Assembly: GCA_934524965.1 (NCBI GenBank)
Contig: CAKSYU010000016.1
Coordinates: 1-45,132 of the forward strand
Length of the DNA: 45,132 bases
Direction: 5' to 3'
Origin: an uncultured Angelakisella sp.
GTDB taxonomy: Bacteria > Bacillota > Clostridia > Oscillospirales > Ruminococcaceae
This document shows positions 22,683 to 30,230 of the stretch, piece by piece (positions within the stretch are counted from its first letter, which is position 1; each line of letters begins with the position of its first letter). The notes beneath the pieces were generated by a model. The model saw only the letters and a list, made by a program, of their open reading frames with translations. It did no database searches and was not told the origin of the DNA. A program made the translations under genes and the position numbers.

Positions 22683-23132
22683 ATGACCCATGAGGACTAT
22701 ATGCGAATGGCGATAGCCGAAGCCCGCAGGGCTGCCGCCGCCGGTGAGATACCGGTGGGGGCGGTGGTGGTGCGCGGCGATACCGTGCTTGCCGCCGCCC
22801 ATAACGACCGGGAGGCGACCCGCTCTCCGCTGGGGCACGCCGAGGTGCGCGCCATTGAGATGGCTTGCCGCGCGCGGGGCGACTGGCGGCTGGAGGACTG
22901 CACCCTGTATGTCACGCTGGAGCCCTGCCCGATGTGCAGCGGCGTGATACTGAACGCAAGGGTGGGGCAGGTGGTGTACGGCGCTGCCGACCCGCAGTAC
23001 GGCTGTCTCGGCTCCCGGCTGAACTTAGCCCATTTGGACCTGGGGGCAAGCCCCCGCCTAACCGCCGGTGTGCTGGCGGAGGAGTGCTCCGCGCTGCTTT
23101 CGGAATTTTTCCGCGGGCAGCGGGGAAGCTGA
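22683..23132 (+). CDS. tadA: tRNA adenosine(34) deaminase
   Basis: 149 residues, typical of TadA, which converts adenosine-34 of tRNA-Arg(ACG) to inosine. The zinc site and catalytic residues are present: HAE (His52, Glu54) and PCPMC (Cys82, Cys85). MAIAEARRAAAAGEIPVGAVVV is the family N-terminal motif. The start at 22683 is preferred over an ATG at 22659 because AAAGGAG lies between them, 7 nt upstream of the chosen codon. The 286 bp upstream hold no recognisable gene. It is followed 13 nt later by a gene of unknown function. Confidence 0.96.
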   Translation: MTHEDYMRMAIAEARRAAAAGEIPVGAVVVRGDTVLAAAHNDREATRSPLGHAEVRAIEMACRARGDWRLEDCTLYVTLEPCPMCSGVILNARVGQVVYGAADPQYGCLGSRLNLAHLDLGASPRLTAGVLAEECSALLSEFFRGQRGS

Positions 23133-23145
23133 AAGGGGGCAGGCG

Positions 23146-23718
23146 ATGCTGTACCATGCTTCTCCCATTGGCGGGCTGACCGAGCTGAGACCCCACATTT
23201 CCAACCACGGTGTGCCGCTTTTGTACCTTTCGCAAAAGCGGGAAAACACCCTTGTGTACCTTTCCAACGCCGTGGAGAAATACTGCCGTGAGACGGGCTT
23301 TATTTACCACGGGGTGTGGAAAAAGTGGGGTCCCTACGGCTTTACCGCCGACGGCAGGCAGCGGCTGGAGGAATACTACCCCAACGCGCTGGAGGAGACC
23401 TACCGCGGGGTCTCCGGCTATATTTACGCCGTGGAAAAGGTGATCCGCCGCGGGCACCCCGTTCCCATTCCCGATACCGTGACCTCCCGCGGGACGGTAG
23501 CGGTCGCCGGCTGTGAATTTATCCCCGATGCGTGGGAAGCCATTTTGCGGGCGGAGCGGGAGGGGCTGCTGGTGCTGCGCCGCTACGGAGAAATGACCGA
23601 AAAGGAAGCGGACTGGCTGCGGCGGACGATCCGGGAGGAGTACCGCATGGCGGAGGATCACCCGGAATACCGCCACTTTCTGCGTGCTAAATTTGATATC
23701 AACTCCGATAGTCTGTAA
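23146..23718 (+). CDS. uncharacterised protein, 190 residues
   Basis: I do not recognise this family with confidence. The protein is predicted cytoplasmic, without signal or membrane helix. The opening LYHASPIGGLTELRP followed by PLLYLSQKRENTLVYLSNAVEKY recalls the first strands of ADP-ribosyltransferase-like folds ('LYHGS' openings), but this is only a visual resemblance. Aromatic and charged motifs follow (FIYHGVWKKWGPYGFTADG; EYYPNALEETYRGVSGYIYAVEKV), and the C-terminal third is helical. It lies 13 nt after tadA, so it is probably co-transcribed, and ends at a strong terminator. Confidence 0.75.
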   Translation: MLYHASPIGGLTELRPHISNHGVPLLYLSQKRENTLVYLSNAVEKYCRETGFIYHGVWKKWGPYGFTADGRQRLEEYYPNALEETYRGVSGYIYAVEKVIRRGHPVPIPDTVTSRGTVAVAGCEFIPDAWEAILRAEREGLLVLRRYGEMTEKEADWLRRTIREEYRMAEDHPEYRHFLRAKFDINSDSL

Positions 23719-23720
23719 CA

Positions 23721-23760
23721 AAAAGCACACCCGATCCCGTAGGGGAGGGGGTGTGCTTTT
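23721..23760. terminator. terminator after the 190-residue protein gene
   Basis: aaaagcacaccc and gggtgtgctttt form a perfect 12-bp stem with A/T tracts on both sides, so it can act in both directions. Cloverleaf copy 2 begins at the next base. Confidence 0.85.
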
Positions 23761-23883
23761 GGCTTTTGCGGGAGGCGGGGGAGGGGCGCAGCCCCGACGG
23801 CGGAGCCGTCACAGCGGTCGAAGACCGCCCGAACCGTCCGTAGGACGGTTTGGGCTGCGCCCCGTCCGCTCCCGGCAAAAGCC
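23761..23883. repeat. cloverleaf element, copy 2 (extended basal stem)
   Basis: The core 12-bp stem ggggcgcagccc (23783-23794) pairs with gggctgcgcccc (23852-23863) and encloses three hairpins: gacggc-gga-gccgtc, gcggtc-gaa-gaccgc and aaccgtcc-gta-ggacggtt. An outer stem ggcttttgc/gcaaaagcc (23761-23769, 23875-23883) and ggga/tccc extend it. The architecture matches copies 1, 3 and 4 with a different basal-stem sequence and a few unpaired bases. Confidence 0.75.
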
Positions 23884-23897
23884 GTATTTCGCGGTGC

Positions 23898-25334
23898 TTA
23901 ATATTCCGGAACGGTGGGGACGGCTTCCGGCGGAATGGGGCAGGTGTAGCCCTCCGCGGTGCGGTTTGCAAACTCCGCCTTTGCCGCGGCAAGCAGCGCG
24001 GGCTGCTCCAGCAGGTCGATGGCGGCGGAGCACAGCACCTTGCCGGCGGTGACTGCCGCCCTGTGCCCGATGGAGGTCTTGCCGAAGGAGACATTCTGCC
24101 AGCTGTGACCGGGGCAGCCGTTGGACCATGCCGCAACATGCAGCTGTGCGGTGGGGCACTGCCAGCTGACATCGCCCACATCGGTGGAGCCGGGGCAGAA
24201 CGCCTCTCCGGTATAAAGCGGCAGCAGCACATCGTTCATGGCGGTGCCGGGCAGCAGCGCCTTTACCTCGGCGGCATAGGCGGGGTCTCCGCTGCCGCTG
24301 CCGGGAACGGAACCGCCGGCATCATAGGTGGCGGCAAGGGCGGCGGCAAATGCCTGCTCCTGCGGGGTGTGCTGCGGGACGCCCACCTCGGCGAAGCAGC
24401 GGTGCAGCAGCGCCTCCAGCGCGTGGTTGGGGATCGTTTCCGCCAACCCGTCGATGAACTTCCGCTCGCAGGTGGTGCCGGTCATCAGCGCGGCGCCCGC
24501 GGCGATATCGTCCACCCGTTTTTGCAGCTCCACCGCCTTTTTTACCTGCGGGGAGCGCACCATATACAGCACCGACGCCCGCGACTGCACCACATTGGGG
24601 CTGCACCCGCCGGTCTCGGTGACGGCGTAGTGAACGCGCGCTTGCGGCTCCATGTGCTCCCGCAGGAACTGTACCCCGACATTCATCAGCGTTACGGCGT
24701 CCAAGGCACTTCTCCCGCGCTCCGGCGAACCGGCGGCATGGGCGGCGACCCCGTGGAAAATATACTGCACCTGAATGCAGGCATTGCTGGAGCCGGTGGC
24801 TGCCTCGTTGCAGTCATCGGGGTGCCAGGTCAGGGCGGCATCCAGACCGTACCACAGCTTTTCCCGCGCCATGAATGCCTTTGCCGCGCCGCCCTCCTCG
24901 CCGGGGCAGCCGTACAGCACCACCGTGCCGGCAGCGCCGCTTTGCTGTAAATAGTGCTTGACCCCCAGTGCCGCCGCCAAGGCGCCGGCGCCCAGCAGGT
25001 TATGCCCGCAGCCGTGACCGTTCCCGCCGGCGGTCAGCTCTTCTTTGACGGTGCTGCCGCCCTTTTGGGAAAGTCCGGAGAGGGCATCATACTCCGCCAA
25101 GATGCCGATGACCGGCTTGCCGCTGCCGTAGCTGGCGGCAAAGGCGGTGGGGATACCGCAGATGCCCTCCTCCACGGCAAAGCCCTGCTCTTTGAGTACC
25201 TTGCAGTACAGGGCGGCGGACTGCACCTCCTGCAGCGAAAGTTCGGCGTATTCCCAGATCTGATCCGCGACCGAGGCGATGAGATCCTTGCTATTTTCGA
25301 TGGCGTCCAGCGCCGATTGTTTCAGCTTTTCCAT
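23898..25334 (-). CDS. M20 family metallopeptidase, AbgB-like amidohydrolase
   Basis: 478 residues. It belongs to the M20D branch that includes AbgB (p-aminobenzoyl-glutamate hydrolase subunit): IWEYAELSLQEVQSA, the metal motif GNGHGCGHNLLGAGA, and the dimerisation domain (FHGVAAHAAGSPERGRSALDAV). Metal ligands expected in the family (GHGCGHN, EEGG, and the late His) are in place. These enzymes hydrolyse amide bonds of acyl amino acids or aminobenzoyl-glutamate. Its ATG lies 4 nt after the stop of the ABC ATPase gene, making it the last gene of a transporter operon, so the imported solute is probably its substrate or a precursor. Confidence 0.9.
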   Translation of the reverse strand: MEKLKQSALDAIENSKDLIASVADQIWEYAELSLQEVQSAALYCKVLKEQGFAVEEGICGIPTAFAASYGSGKPVIGILAEYDALSGLSQKGGSTVKEELTAGGNGHGCGHNLLGAGALAAALGVKHYLQQSGAAGTVVLYGCPGEEGGAAKAFMAREKLWYGLDAALTWHPDDCNEAATGSSNACIQVQYIFHGVAAHAAGSPERGRSALDAVTLMNVGVQFLREHMEPQARVHYAVTETGGCSPNVVQSRASVLYMVRSPQVKKAVELQKRVDDIAAGAALMTGTTCERKFIDGLAETIPNHALEALLHRCFAEVGVPQHTPQEQAFAAALAATYDAGGSVPGSGSGDPAYAAEVKALLPGTAMNDVLLPLYTGEAFCPGSTDVGDVSWQCPTAQLHVAAWSNGCPGHSWQNVSFGKTSIGHRAAVTAGKVLCSAAIDLLEQPALLAAAKAEFANRTAEGYTCPIPPEAVPTVPEY

Positions 25335-25338
25335 GTTA

Positions 25339-26079
25339 TCACAGCACTTTCTTCAGGAAATTTTGCAGACGGGGGCTTTGCGGGTTGGAGAAGATGACCT
25401 CCGGAGTTCCCTGCTCGCCCAGCTTGCCCTCCTCCATAAACAGCACGCGGCTGGCGACCTCGCGGGCGAAAGCCATCTCGTGCGTGACGATGACCATGGT
25501 CATGCCCTCGTGTGCCAGTTCCCGCATGACCTCCAGTACCTCGCCCACCATTTCGGGGTCAAGGGCGCTGGTCGGCTCATCGAACAGCATGACTTCCGGC
25601 TCCATGGCAAGGGCGCGGACGATGGCGACCCGCTGCTTCTGACCGCCGGAGAGCTGCTCCGGATAATCATGGGCACGGTCGGCAAGCCCGACCCGTCCCA
25701 GCAGGGTCAGAGCCTTTTTTTCGGCGTCCTCCTTCGGCATCTTTTTGATGCGGATCGGCGCCATTGTCAGGTTTTCCAGCACCGTTTTGTGCGGGAACAG
25801 GTTGAAGTGCTGGAACACCATGCCCATCTTCTGCCGGTGGCGGGGCAGATCGACCTTTTTGCCGGTGATCTCTACGCCGTCCACCTTGATGGAGCCGGAG
25901 GTAGGTACCTCCAGCAGGTTAAGACTGCGCAGGAAGGTGCTTTTGCCGCCGCCGGAGGGACCGATGACCGCGATGACATCGCCGCGGCAGATATCCACCG
26001 TAACGCCGTCCAAGGCGTGAACGGCGCCGTTATTGAAGTATTTCTTCAGGTCTGTGACCTCGATGATCTTCTGTGCCAT
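25339..26079 (-). CDS. amino acid ABC transporter ATP-binding protein
   Basis: 246 residues of the polar-amino-acid uptake (GlnQ/HisP) class. Walker A is GPSGGGKST, the Q-loop sits in [18 protein letters not shown], the signature is LSGGQKQR, Walker B is [12 protein letters not shown], and the switch His is in [12 protein letters not shown]. The protein energises import with the permease encoded immediately upstream; the two genes abut without spacing. The specificity is set by the binding protein. Confidence 0.96.
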   Translation of the reverse strand: MAQKIIEVTDLKKYFNNGAVHALDGVTVDICRGDVIAVIGPSGGGKSTFLRSLNLLEVPTSGSIKVDGVEITGKKVDLPRHRQKMGMVFQHFNLFPHKTVLENLTMAPIRIKKMPKEDAEKKALTLLGRVGLADRAHDYPEQLSGGQKQRVAIVRALAMEPEVMLFDEPTSALDPEMVGEVLEVMRELAHEGMTMVIVTHEMAFAREVASRVLFMEEGKLGEQGTPEVIFSNPQSPRLQNFLKKVL

Positions 26080-26823
26080 TTAAGCGATAGCTCCCTCCCG
26101 TTTGGATTTGCGCTGCCGCGCCGTACCGCTTTGCCGGTCGCTGCGCTGCATCTTGTGCTCGAAGTGTCCGAACAGCTTGCTGAGGGCAAAGGTCATGATG
26201 AAGTAGATGATGCCGGTGATGACCAGCGGCTCGATGGGCAGGTAGGTGGCGCCGCGGATCTGCAGGTACTGGGTCATCAGGTCGCCGATGAAGAAGGTGG
26301 AGGCAAGCGAGGTATCCTTGATGATCATGATGAACTCGTTGCCCAGAGCGGGCAGAATGTTTTTGACCGCCTGCGGCATGATGACGAACCACATGGCGCC
26401 CCGCTCGCCGAAGCCGAGGCTGAGCGCCGCCTCCCGCTGACCGGGATCGACCGCCTGGATACCGGAACGAATGACCTCCGAGACATAGGCGGCACTGTTG
26501 CAGATGAGGGCAATGGCGATGCACAGGAACTTCTGCTTATTGAGGGCGGGGATCAGCATGGGCAGCCCGAAGTAGAAGAAATAAAGCTGCAGCAGCATGG
26601 GGGTGCCGCGGATCACCTCGATGTAGATGGTGGAAAGCCAGCGCAGCGGCGCCACCTTGGACATCTTCATAAGAGCCAGCAGAGAGGCGAACACCACGCC
26701 GCCCGCCACCGTGATGGCGGAAAGCAGCAGCGTGTAGCTGACGCCGTCGATGAGGTACTTATCCCAGTATTTGAGGAAGATGGCTGCCATCTTCTCAAAA
26801 TCACAAAATTTTGCTCCTGTCAT
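26080..26823 (-). CDS. amino acid ABC transporter permease
   Basis: 247 residues with five hydrophobic helices, of the HisM/GlnP family. The EAA-type cytoplasmic loop is visible (EAALSLGFGERGAMWFVIMPQAVKNILPALGNEFI), as is the family motif EVIRGTPMLLQLYFFYFGLP. The C-terminal tail is basic. AAAGGGAG lies 9 nt before the ATG. It forms the membrane channel for the ATPase encoded directly downstream. Confidence 0.95.
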   Translation of the reverse strand: MTGAKFCDFEKMAAIFLKYWDKYLIDGVSYTLLLSAITVAGGVVFASLLALMKMSKVAPLRWLSTIYIEVIRGTPMLLQLYFFYFGLPMLIPALNKQKFLCIAIALICNSAAYVSEVIRSGIQAVDPGQREAALSLGFGERGAMWFVIMPQAVKNILPALGNEFIMIIKDTSLASTFFIGDLMTQYLQIRGATYLPIEPLVITGIIYFIMTFALSKLFGHFEHKMQRSDRQSGTARQRKSKREGAIA

Positions 26824-26849
26824 ATGGTCATTCTCCCTTTAGCGCGTGT

Positions 26850-26871
26850 GCCGGAGCCATAAGGCTCCGGC
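26850..26871 (-). promoter_or_regulatory. intercistronic stem-loop between binding-protein and permease genes
   Basis: gccggagcc and ggctccggc form a 9-bp perfect stem with loop ataa, without a following T-run on the minus strand. It may stabilise the upstream mRNA part and so keep the binding protein in excess, as in other ABC operons. Confidence 0.5.
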
Positions 26872-26898
26872 AGTCGGTCGGTTACTTTATCGGTTTGG

Positions 26899-27798
26899 TT
26901 ATTCCAGCGTCAGCTCCTTGGCGTTCTCGCTCTTGCCCAGCTCGACGGCGGCATCGTACCAGGTGCCGTACAGACCGGCTTCATACGCCTTGGCAAGCGC
27001 GGTATTGACCGCCTGTAGCAGCTCGGTCTCACCCTTGGTGATGAGGATAACATTCGCTTCGTACTCCGCCTTGACCTCGAACTGGAACTCGCAGATGACG
27101 AGGTCGGGATTGGCGTCGATGATCATATCGGCATTGCCCTTGGCGACCGCCAGCGCTTCGATGTTGCCGGCTTTCAGCTCCATGACGCCCACGGCAAGGT
27201 CACCGATGGTGATGGGGTTGGCATCGGAGATCTGCTCAGTCAAAAGCTGCATCTGCAGGGAGGCGTTCTGCGCGCCGACATCAAGACCGGCAAAATCCGC
27301 GGCTTTGGTGTACTTGGCGGCGTCCTCCGCCTTGATGAGCAGCACCTGCTCGGTCTCGTTATCGCCGGCATAGTAGTAATCGGAGATCTCGTAGTTTTCG
27401 GCTCTGGTCTCTGTCCAGCTGTAGCCGGAGATGGACATGGGAACGGAGGCGGTGTAAACGGCGGTCTGGCTGGCATCGAAGCTCATCGGTTCGATGACAA
27501 GGGAAACGCCCAGCTCCTCGGCAATGAATTTGGCGAGGGAAACATCAAAGCCGACATATTGCTCCTGACCGGTCTTGCTGGAATCCACAAATTCCATCGG
27601 GGAGAAATCGGGGCTGAGCGCCACATGCAGCTCGCCTTCCGCCTTGATCTTCTCCAACGCGTTGGCGGGGGTGGTCACGGTGTTATCACCGTTGTTGCCG
27701 CCGTTGTTCGCGGCGGGGGTCTCATTGCTGCCGCAGGCAGCCAGTGCCAGCACCATCATCAGTGCCATCAGCAGGGTAAACAGCTTTTTCATGTTCAT
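26899..27798 (-). CDS. amino acid ABC transporter substrate-binding lipoprotein
   Basis: 299 residues. The signal segment KKLFTLLMALMMVLALAAC ends in a lipobox, so the protein is lipid-anchored outside the membrane. The mature part is a family 3 solute-binding protein (GELHVALSPDFSPMEFVDSSKTGQEQYVGFDVSLAKFIAEELG; later NPITIGDLAVGVMELKAGNIEALAVAKGNADMII). The frame is open upstream, but AAAGGA 5 nt before 27798 favours that start; the ATG at 27792 is possible. Candidate ArgR boxes at its promoter suggest arginine or a related solute as the inducer or substrate. Confidence 0.94.
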   Translation of the reverse strand: MNMKKLFTLLMALMMVLALAACGSNETPAANNGGNNGDNTVTTPANALEKIKAEGELHVALSPDFSPMEFVDSSKTGQEQYVGFDVSLAKFIAEELGVSLVIEPMSFDASQTAVYTASVPMSISGYSWTETRAENYEISDYYYAGDNETEQVLLIKAEDAAKYTKAADFAGLDVGAQNASLQMQLLTEQISDANPITIGDLAVGVMELKAGNIEALAVAKGNADMIIDANPDLVICEFQFEVKAEYEANVILITKGETELLQAVNTALAKAYEAGLYGTWYDAAVELGKSENAKELTLE

Positions 27799-27888
27799 TT
27801 CCGTCCTTTCGTGGTTCTCTCCCGTGCGGGAGCCTTTTGGGTTTTTGATTTGTTCTCGCCGGGAGGGGGTCTCTCGTTGATATTGCAT

Positions 27889-27917
27889 ACTTTATCACTA
27901 AATATTCACTTAGTCAA
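27889..27917 (-). promoter_or_regulatory. promoter of the amino-acid transporter operon
   Basis: On the minus strand TTGACT (27917-27912) and TAAAGT (27894-27889) are separated by 17 bp, in a strongly AT-rich island. Confidence 0.7.
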
Positions 27918-27942
27918 GTATTTTTGCGAATAAATATTCATA
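27895..27942 (-). promoter_or_regulatory. candidate ARG boxes (ArgR/AhrC sites)
   Basis: On the minus strand TATGAATATTTATTCGCA (27942-27925) differs at one base from the ARG box consensus TNTGAATWWWWATTCANW. A second, weaker TGAATATTTA-type box (27910-27895) lies inside the promoter spacer. Two adjacent boxes overlapping a promoter are the usual ArgR arrangement. Confidence 0.6.
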
Positions 27943-28033
27943 AATATGCAACTTTAGTGAATAATCATGCAATTCAGCGAGAAAGGGGATAAGTTCTGTG
28001 CGTTTTGACACACGCTTCGCCGGCAAAATGCCG

Positions 28034-28078
28034 CAAAAAGATATGCTGCCCCCGACTTTACAGCCGGAGGCAGCATAC
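28034..28078 (-). terminator. terminator of the vitamin B6 operon
   Basis: Minus strand: tatgctgcc/ggcagcata stem followed by TTTTT (aaaaa on the plus strand at 28035-28039). Confidence 0.75.
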
Positions 28079-28102
28079 CTACTATATCTGGAGAGGGAGA
28101 TG

Positions 28103-28678
28103 TCAGTGTTTCTGGAGCGCCCGGTAAATACCGGCGGCTTCCAGCTTGGGGCGCAGCAGCGCCGCCAGCAGATTGGCGACCACGACGGCGAATACCGCGT
28201 TGATGGCGCTGGTGAGCATCTTGGGTGCGGTGGCGATGACCGCGGCAGTAAAGACGCTGCCGCCCATGCACAGCACGATGATGCTTTTGCCGATGTATAA
28301 GAGCCAGTAGCCGAAAGCGCCGCAGATGGCAGCGACCCAGTTACGCCCCTTATTTTTGCCTGCCGCGCCGCCCGCGTGGGCAATGCCGCCGCAGATGGCG
28401 CCCATGGCAAAGAAGAAGATAAAGGTGAGCCACGCGCCCGCCGCCCATTCGGGATAGGTGAGATCGAAGAGGGCGGAGCCGATGCCGGCAGCCAAGCCGC
28501 CCGTCCAGCCGCCGAACAGCAGACCGGTCAAAAGGCAGATGGCATTGGCGGTCTTGAGCTGGGTGGTGCCGGTAGGGGTGGGGATACGAATGCCGAGGAA
28601 CATGGTGCAGACGAAAACCATCGCCGCCATCAAGCCGATGATGACGATGCGGTACAGCGTAAAGCGGGAGTTTTTCAT
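28103..28678 (-). CDS. ECF transporter S component (probable vitamin B6 or related vitamin)
   Basis: 191 residues with about six helices, the size and pattern of an energy-coupling-factor S component. Family-type features are RIPTPTGTTQLKTANAICLLTGLLFGGWTGGLAAGIGSALFDL and the C-terminal helices. S components bind the vitamin and use a shared EcfAAT module encoded elsewhere. It lies 34 nt downstream of the pyridoxamine kinase gene on the same strand, which suggests the substrate is pyridoxine or a relative. A terminator follows. Confidence 0.88.
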   Translation of the reverse strand: MKNSRFTLYRIVIIGLMAAMVFVCTMFLGIRIPTPTGTTQLKTANAICLLTGLLFGGWTGGLAAGIGSALFDLTYPEWAAGAWLTFIFFFAMGAICGGIAHAGGAAGKNKGRNWVAAICGAFGYWLLYIGKSIIVLCMGGSVFTAAVIATAPKMLTSAINAVFAVVVANLLAALLRPKLEAAGIYRALQKH

Positions 28679-28712
28679 AAGGGGGTCTTCTTTCTTAAAT
28701 GAGGGAATGCGG

Positions 28713-29582
28713 TCACAGCGTGCTGTACCCGCGGGGCAGCTCCTTTTGGGTCAGCCAGCCCAGCGTGCGCTCCAGCATGACCCCCTCGCGGGGATCGGCG
28801 CCGTAGCCGAAGGTGGTTTTTACGGTGATCTCCACATACCGAGTGGCACGGTCCATTGCCATGGCGGGGCTGTCGCCCTGCATCAAGCCGGCAGTAAGCA
28901 CGGCGGCGAACAGATCGCCGGTGCCGGGGTAGCGCACCGGCAGGTACTCGCTGACCGATTTCCAGTAGCCGCCCCGCTCCTTATCGTAGCACAGGTTGGC
29001 GTACTCGCCGGTGGTGAGCGCCGCGCCGGTAATGACCGTCACACGGGACCCCAAGGCGGAAAGCCGCGCCAGCAGGCTGCGCGCTTGCCCCAGCGAAAGG
29101 GGAGCGGTATTCGGCTCCTCGCCCAGCAGCAGCGCCGCTTCGGTCAGGTTGGGGGTGATAACATCGGCATGGGTCGCCAGCTCCCGCACGCCCTGCACCA
29201 GCTCCGGCGTAAAGCCGTGGTACAGCTTGCCGTGGTCGCCCATGACGGGATCGACCACCTTCATGGCGTGGGGATATTCGGCAAACAGCGCCTGACACAG
29301 CGCCACCTGACGCACCCCGCCCAGATAGCCGGTGTAGATGCACTCCATGGGCAGCCCCAGCGCGCGGTAATGCGCCAGCGCTTCGGTGAGGTAATCGGTA
29401 AGGTCACGGCGGGCAGGGGCGCCGAAGCCGCCGGTGTGGGTAGAGAGCACAGCGGTAGGCAGCGGGCACACCTGCACCCCCATAACAGACATTGCCGGCA
29501 GGATCACCGATAGGGAACAGCGCCCCAGGCCGGAAAGGTCATGGACGGCAGCACAGCGGGCAGGACGGTCGATCTGGTTCAT
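28713..29582 (-). CDS. pyridoxamine/pyridoxal kinase (PfkB/ribokinase-like)
   Basis: 289 residues. It phosphorylates B6 vitamers in the salvage route to PLP. Visible motifs are the N-terminal AAVHDLSGLGRCSLSVILPAMS, CIYTGYLGG, DPVMGDHGKLYHGF, and the anion-hole/catalytic-Asp motif YPGTGDLFAAVL. The start at 29582 follows AAAGGAG at 8-10 nt and gives the normal N-terminus; the frame is open much further upstream but contains the promoter. It is the first gene of a two-gene unit with the ECF S component, so uptake and trapping of vitamin B6 are coupled. Confidence 0.93.
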   Translation of the reverse strand: MNQIDRPARCAAVHDLSGLGRCSLSVILPAMSVMGVQVCPLPTAVLSTHTGGFGAPARRDLTDYLTEALAHYRALGLPMECIYTGYLGGVRQVALCQALFAEYPHAMKVVDPVMGDHGKLYHGFTPELVQGVRELATHADVITPNLTEAALLLGEEPNTAPLSLGQARSLLARLSALGSRVTVITGAALTTGEYANLCYDKERGGYWKSVSEYLPVRYPGTGDLFAAVLTAGLMQGDSPAMAMDRATRYVEITVKTTFGYGADPREGVMLERTLGWLTQKELPRGYSTL

Positions 29583-29685
29583 GGGGATCTCCTTTTGCAA
29601 TCTTATAGTATTCCGCCGCCCGCCAAAACGCAAAGCGAAAGGGACGGCGGCGGTTCGTATTCCGTTTTGGGCAAAATACAGTATG

Positions 29686-29714
29686 ATAATAGACTGTGCC
29701 GACGCAAAATGCAA
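29686..29714 (-). promoter_or_regulatory. promoter of the vitamin B6 operon
   Basis: Minus strand TTGCAT (29714-29709) and TATTAT (29691-29686) with a 17-bp spacer. Confidence 0.65.
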
Positions 29715-29751
29715 CATTTTCGCCATAGAATTTCCGCGTGCGGGAGCACCG

Positions 29752-29774
29752 ATTTTTGACATGATGTCAAAAAT
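29752..29774. promoter_or_regulatory. operator-like palindrome upstream of the B6 promoter
   Basis: ATTTTTGACA-TGA-TGTCAAAAAT, a perfect 10-bp inverted repeat about 38 bp beyond the -35 box of the pyridoxamine kinase promoter. It could bind an activator of that operon or serve the small gene on the other strand. Confidence 0.45.
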
Positions 29775-29958
29775 GACGAAAACAGGGCGAAATGTGAATT
29801 GTCGCCTGTGCAAACGGTAGAACCTGCTTTGCCAAACATTGCACCGGCTAAATGCCGGCGGCGCGGCGAACAATACCCATGCAGACAAATGCCCATCGCT
29901 GCCCGAGGGGACACGAGGGGGAAAAGAGAGAACACCAGTCTGCCGGAAGGAGCTATGA

Positions 29959-30156
29959 ATGATGCACTCCGCAAGCAAAGTACCTGCCGCTATGACCGGC
30001 ATCGCCATGGCAGCCGCCGCGGCGGGCGCCGTCGCCTATGTGATGAACCACACCACGGCGGCACAGCGGCGACGCGCCGTGCGCCGCACCGCCGCCCGCA
30101 TGGAGACGGCGCTGGACCACATGGCGGATAGCGTGTGCCGCACCATGCTGGGCTGA
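29959..30156 (+). CDS. small membrane-associated protein, 65 residues
   Basis: An Ala/Gly-rich hydrophobic helix (residues about 10-29, PAAMTGIAMAAAAAGAVAYVM) is followed by a basic amphipathic segment (AAQRRRAVRRTAARMETALDHMADSV). AAGGAG lies 6 nt before the ATG at 29959, and the frame ends shortly before the convergent spoIIE terminator. The family is not recognised. The layout resembles small YtxH-like stress or cell-envelope proteins, but that is a guess. It is divergent from the B6 operon. Confidence 0.55.
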   Translation: MMHSASKVPAAMTGIAMAAAAAGAVAYVMNHTTAAQRRRAVRRTAARMETALDHMADSVCRTMLG

Positions 30157-30170
30157 ATGCCCGCAGGGAG

Positions 30171-30209
30171 CAAAAGGGAGCCGAGCCGGTCAAGCGCCGG
30201 TCAGCTCCC
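30171..30209 (-). terminator. terminator after spoIIE
   Basis: Minus strand: gggagc/gctccc with an inner ccgg-containing stem, followed by TTTT. Confidence 0.6.
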
Positions 30210-30230
30210 CCATACATAGAATTATTGCCA

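Noticed and set aside
29583..30008. N-terminal extension of the pyridoxamine kinase
   Set aside because: The frame is open but crosses the promoter and a palindrome, has no similarity, and the downstream ATG has a strong ribosome binding site and the normal family N-terminus.
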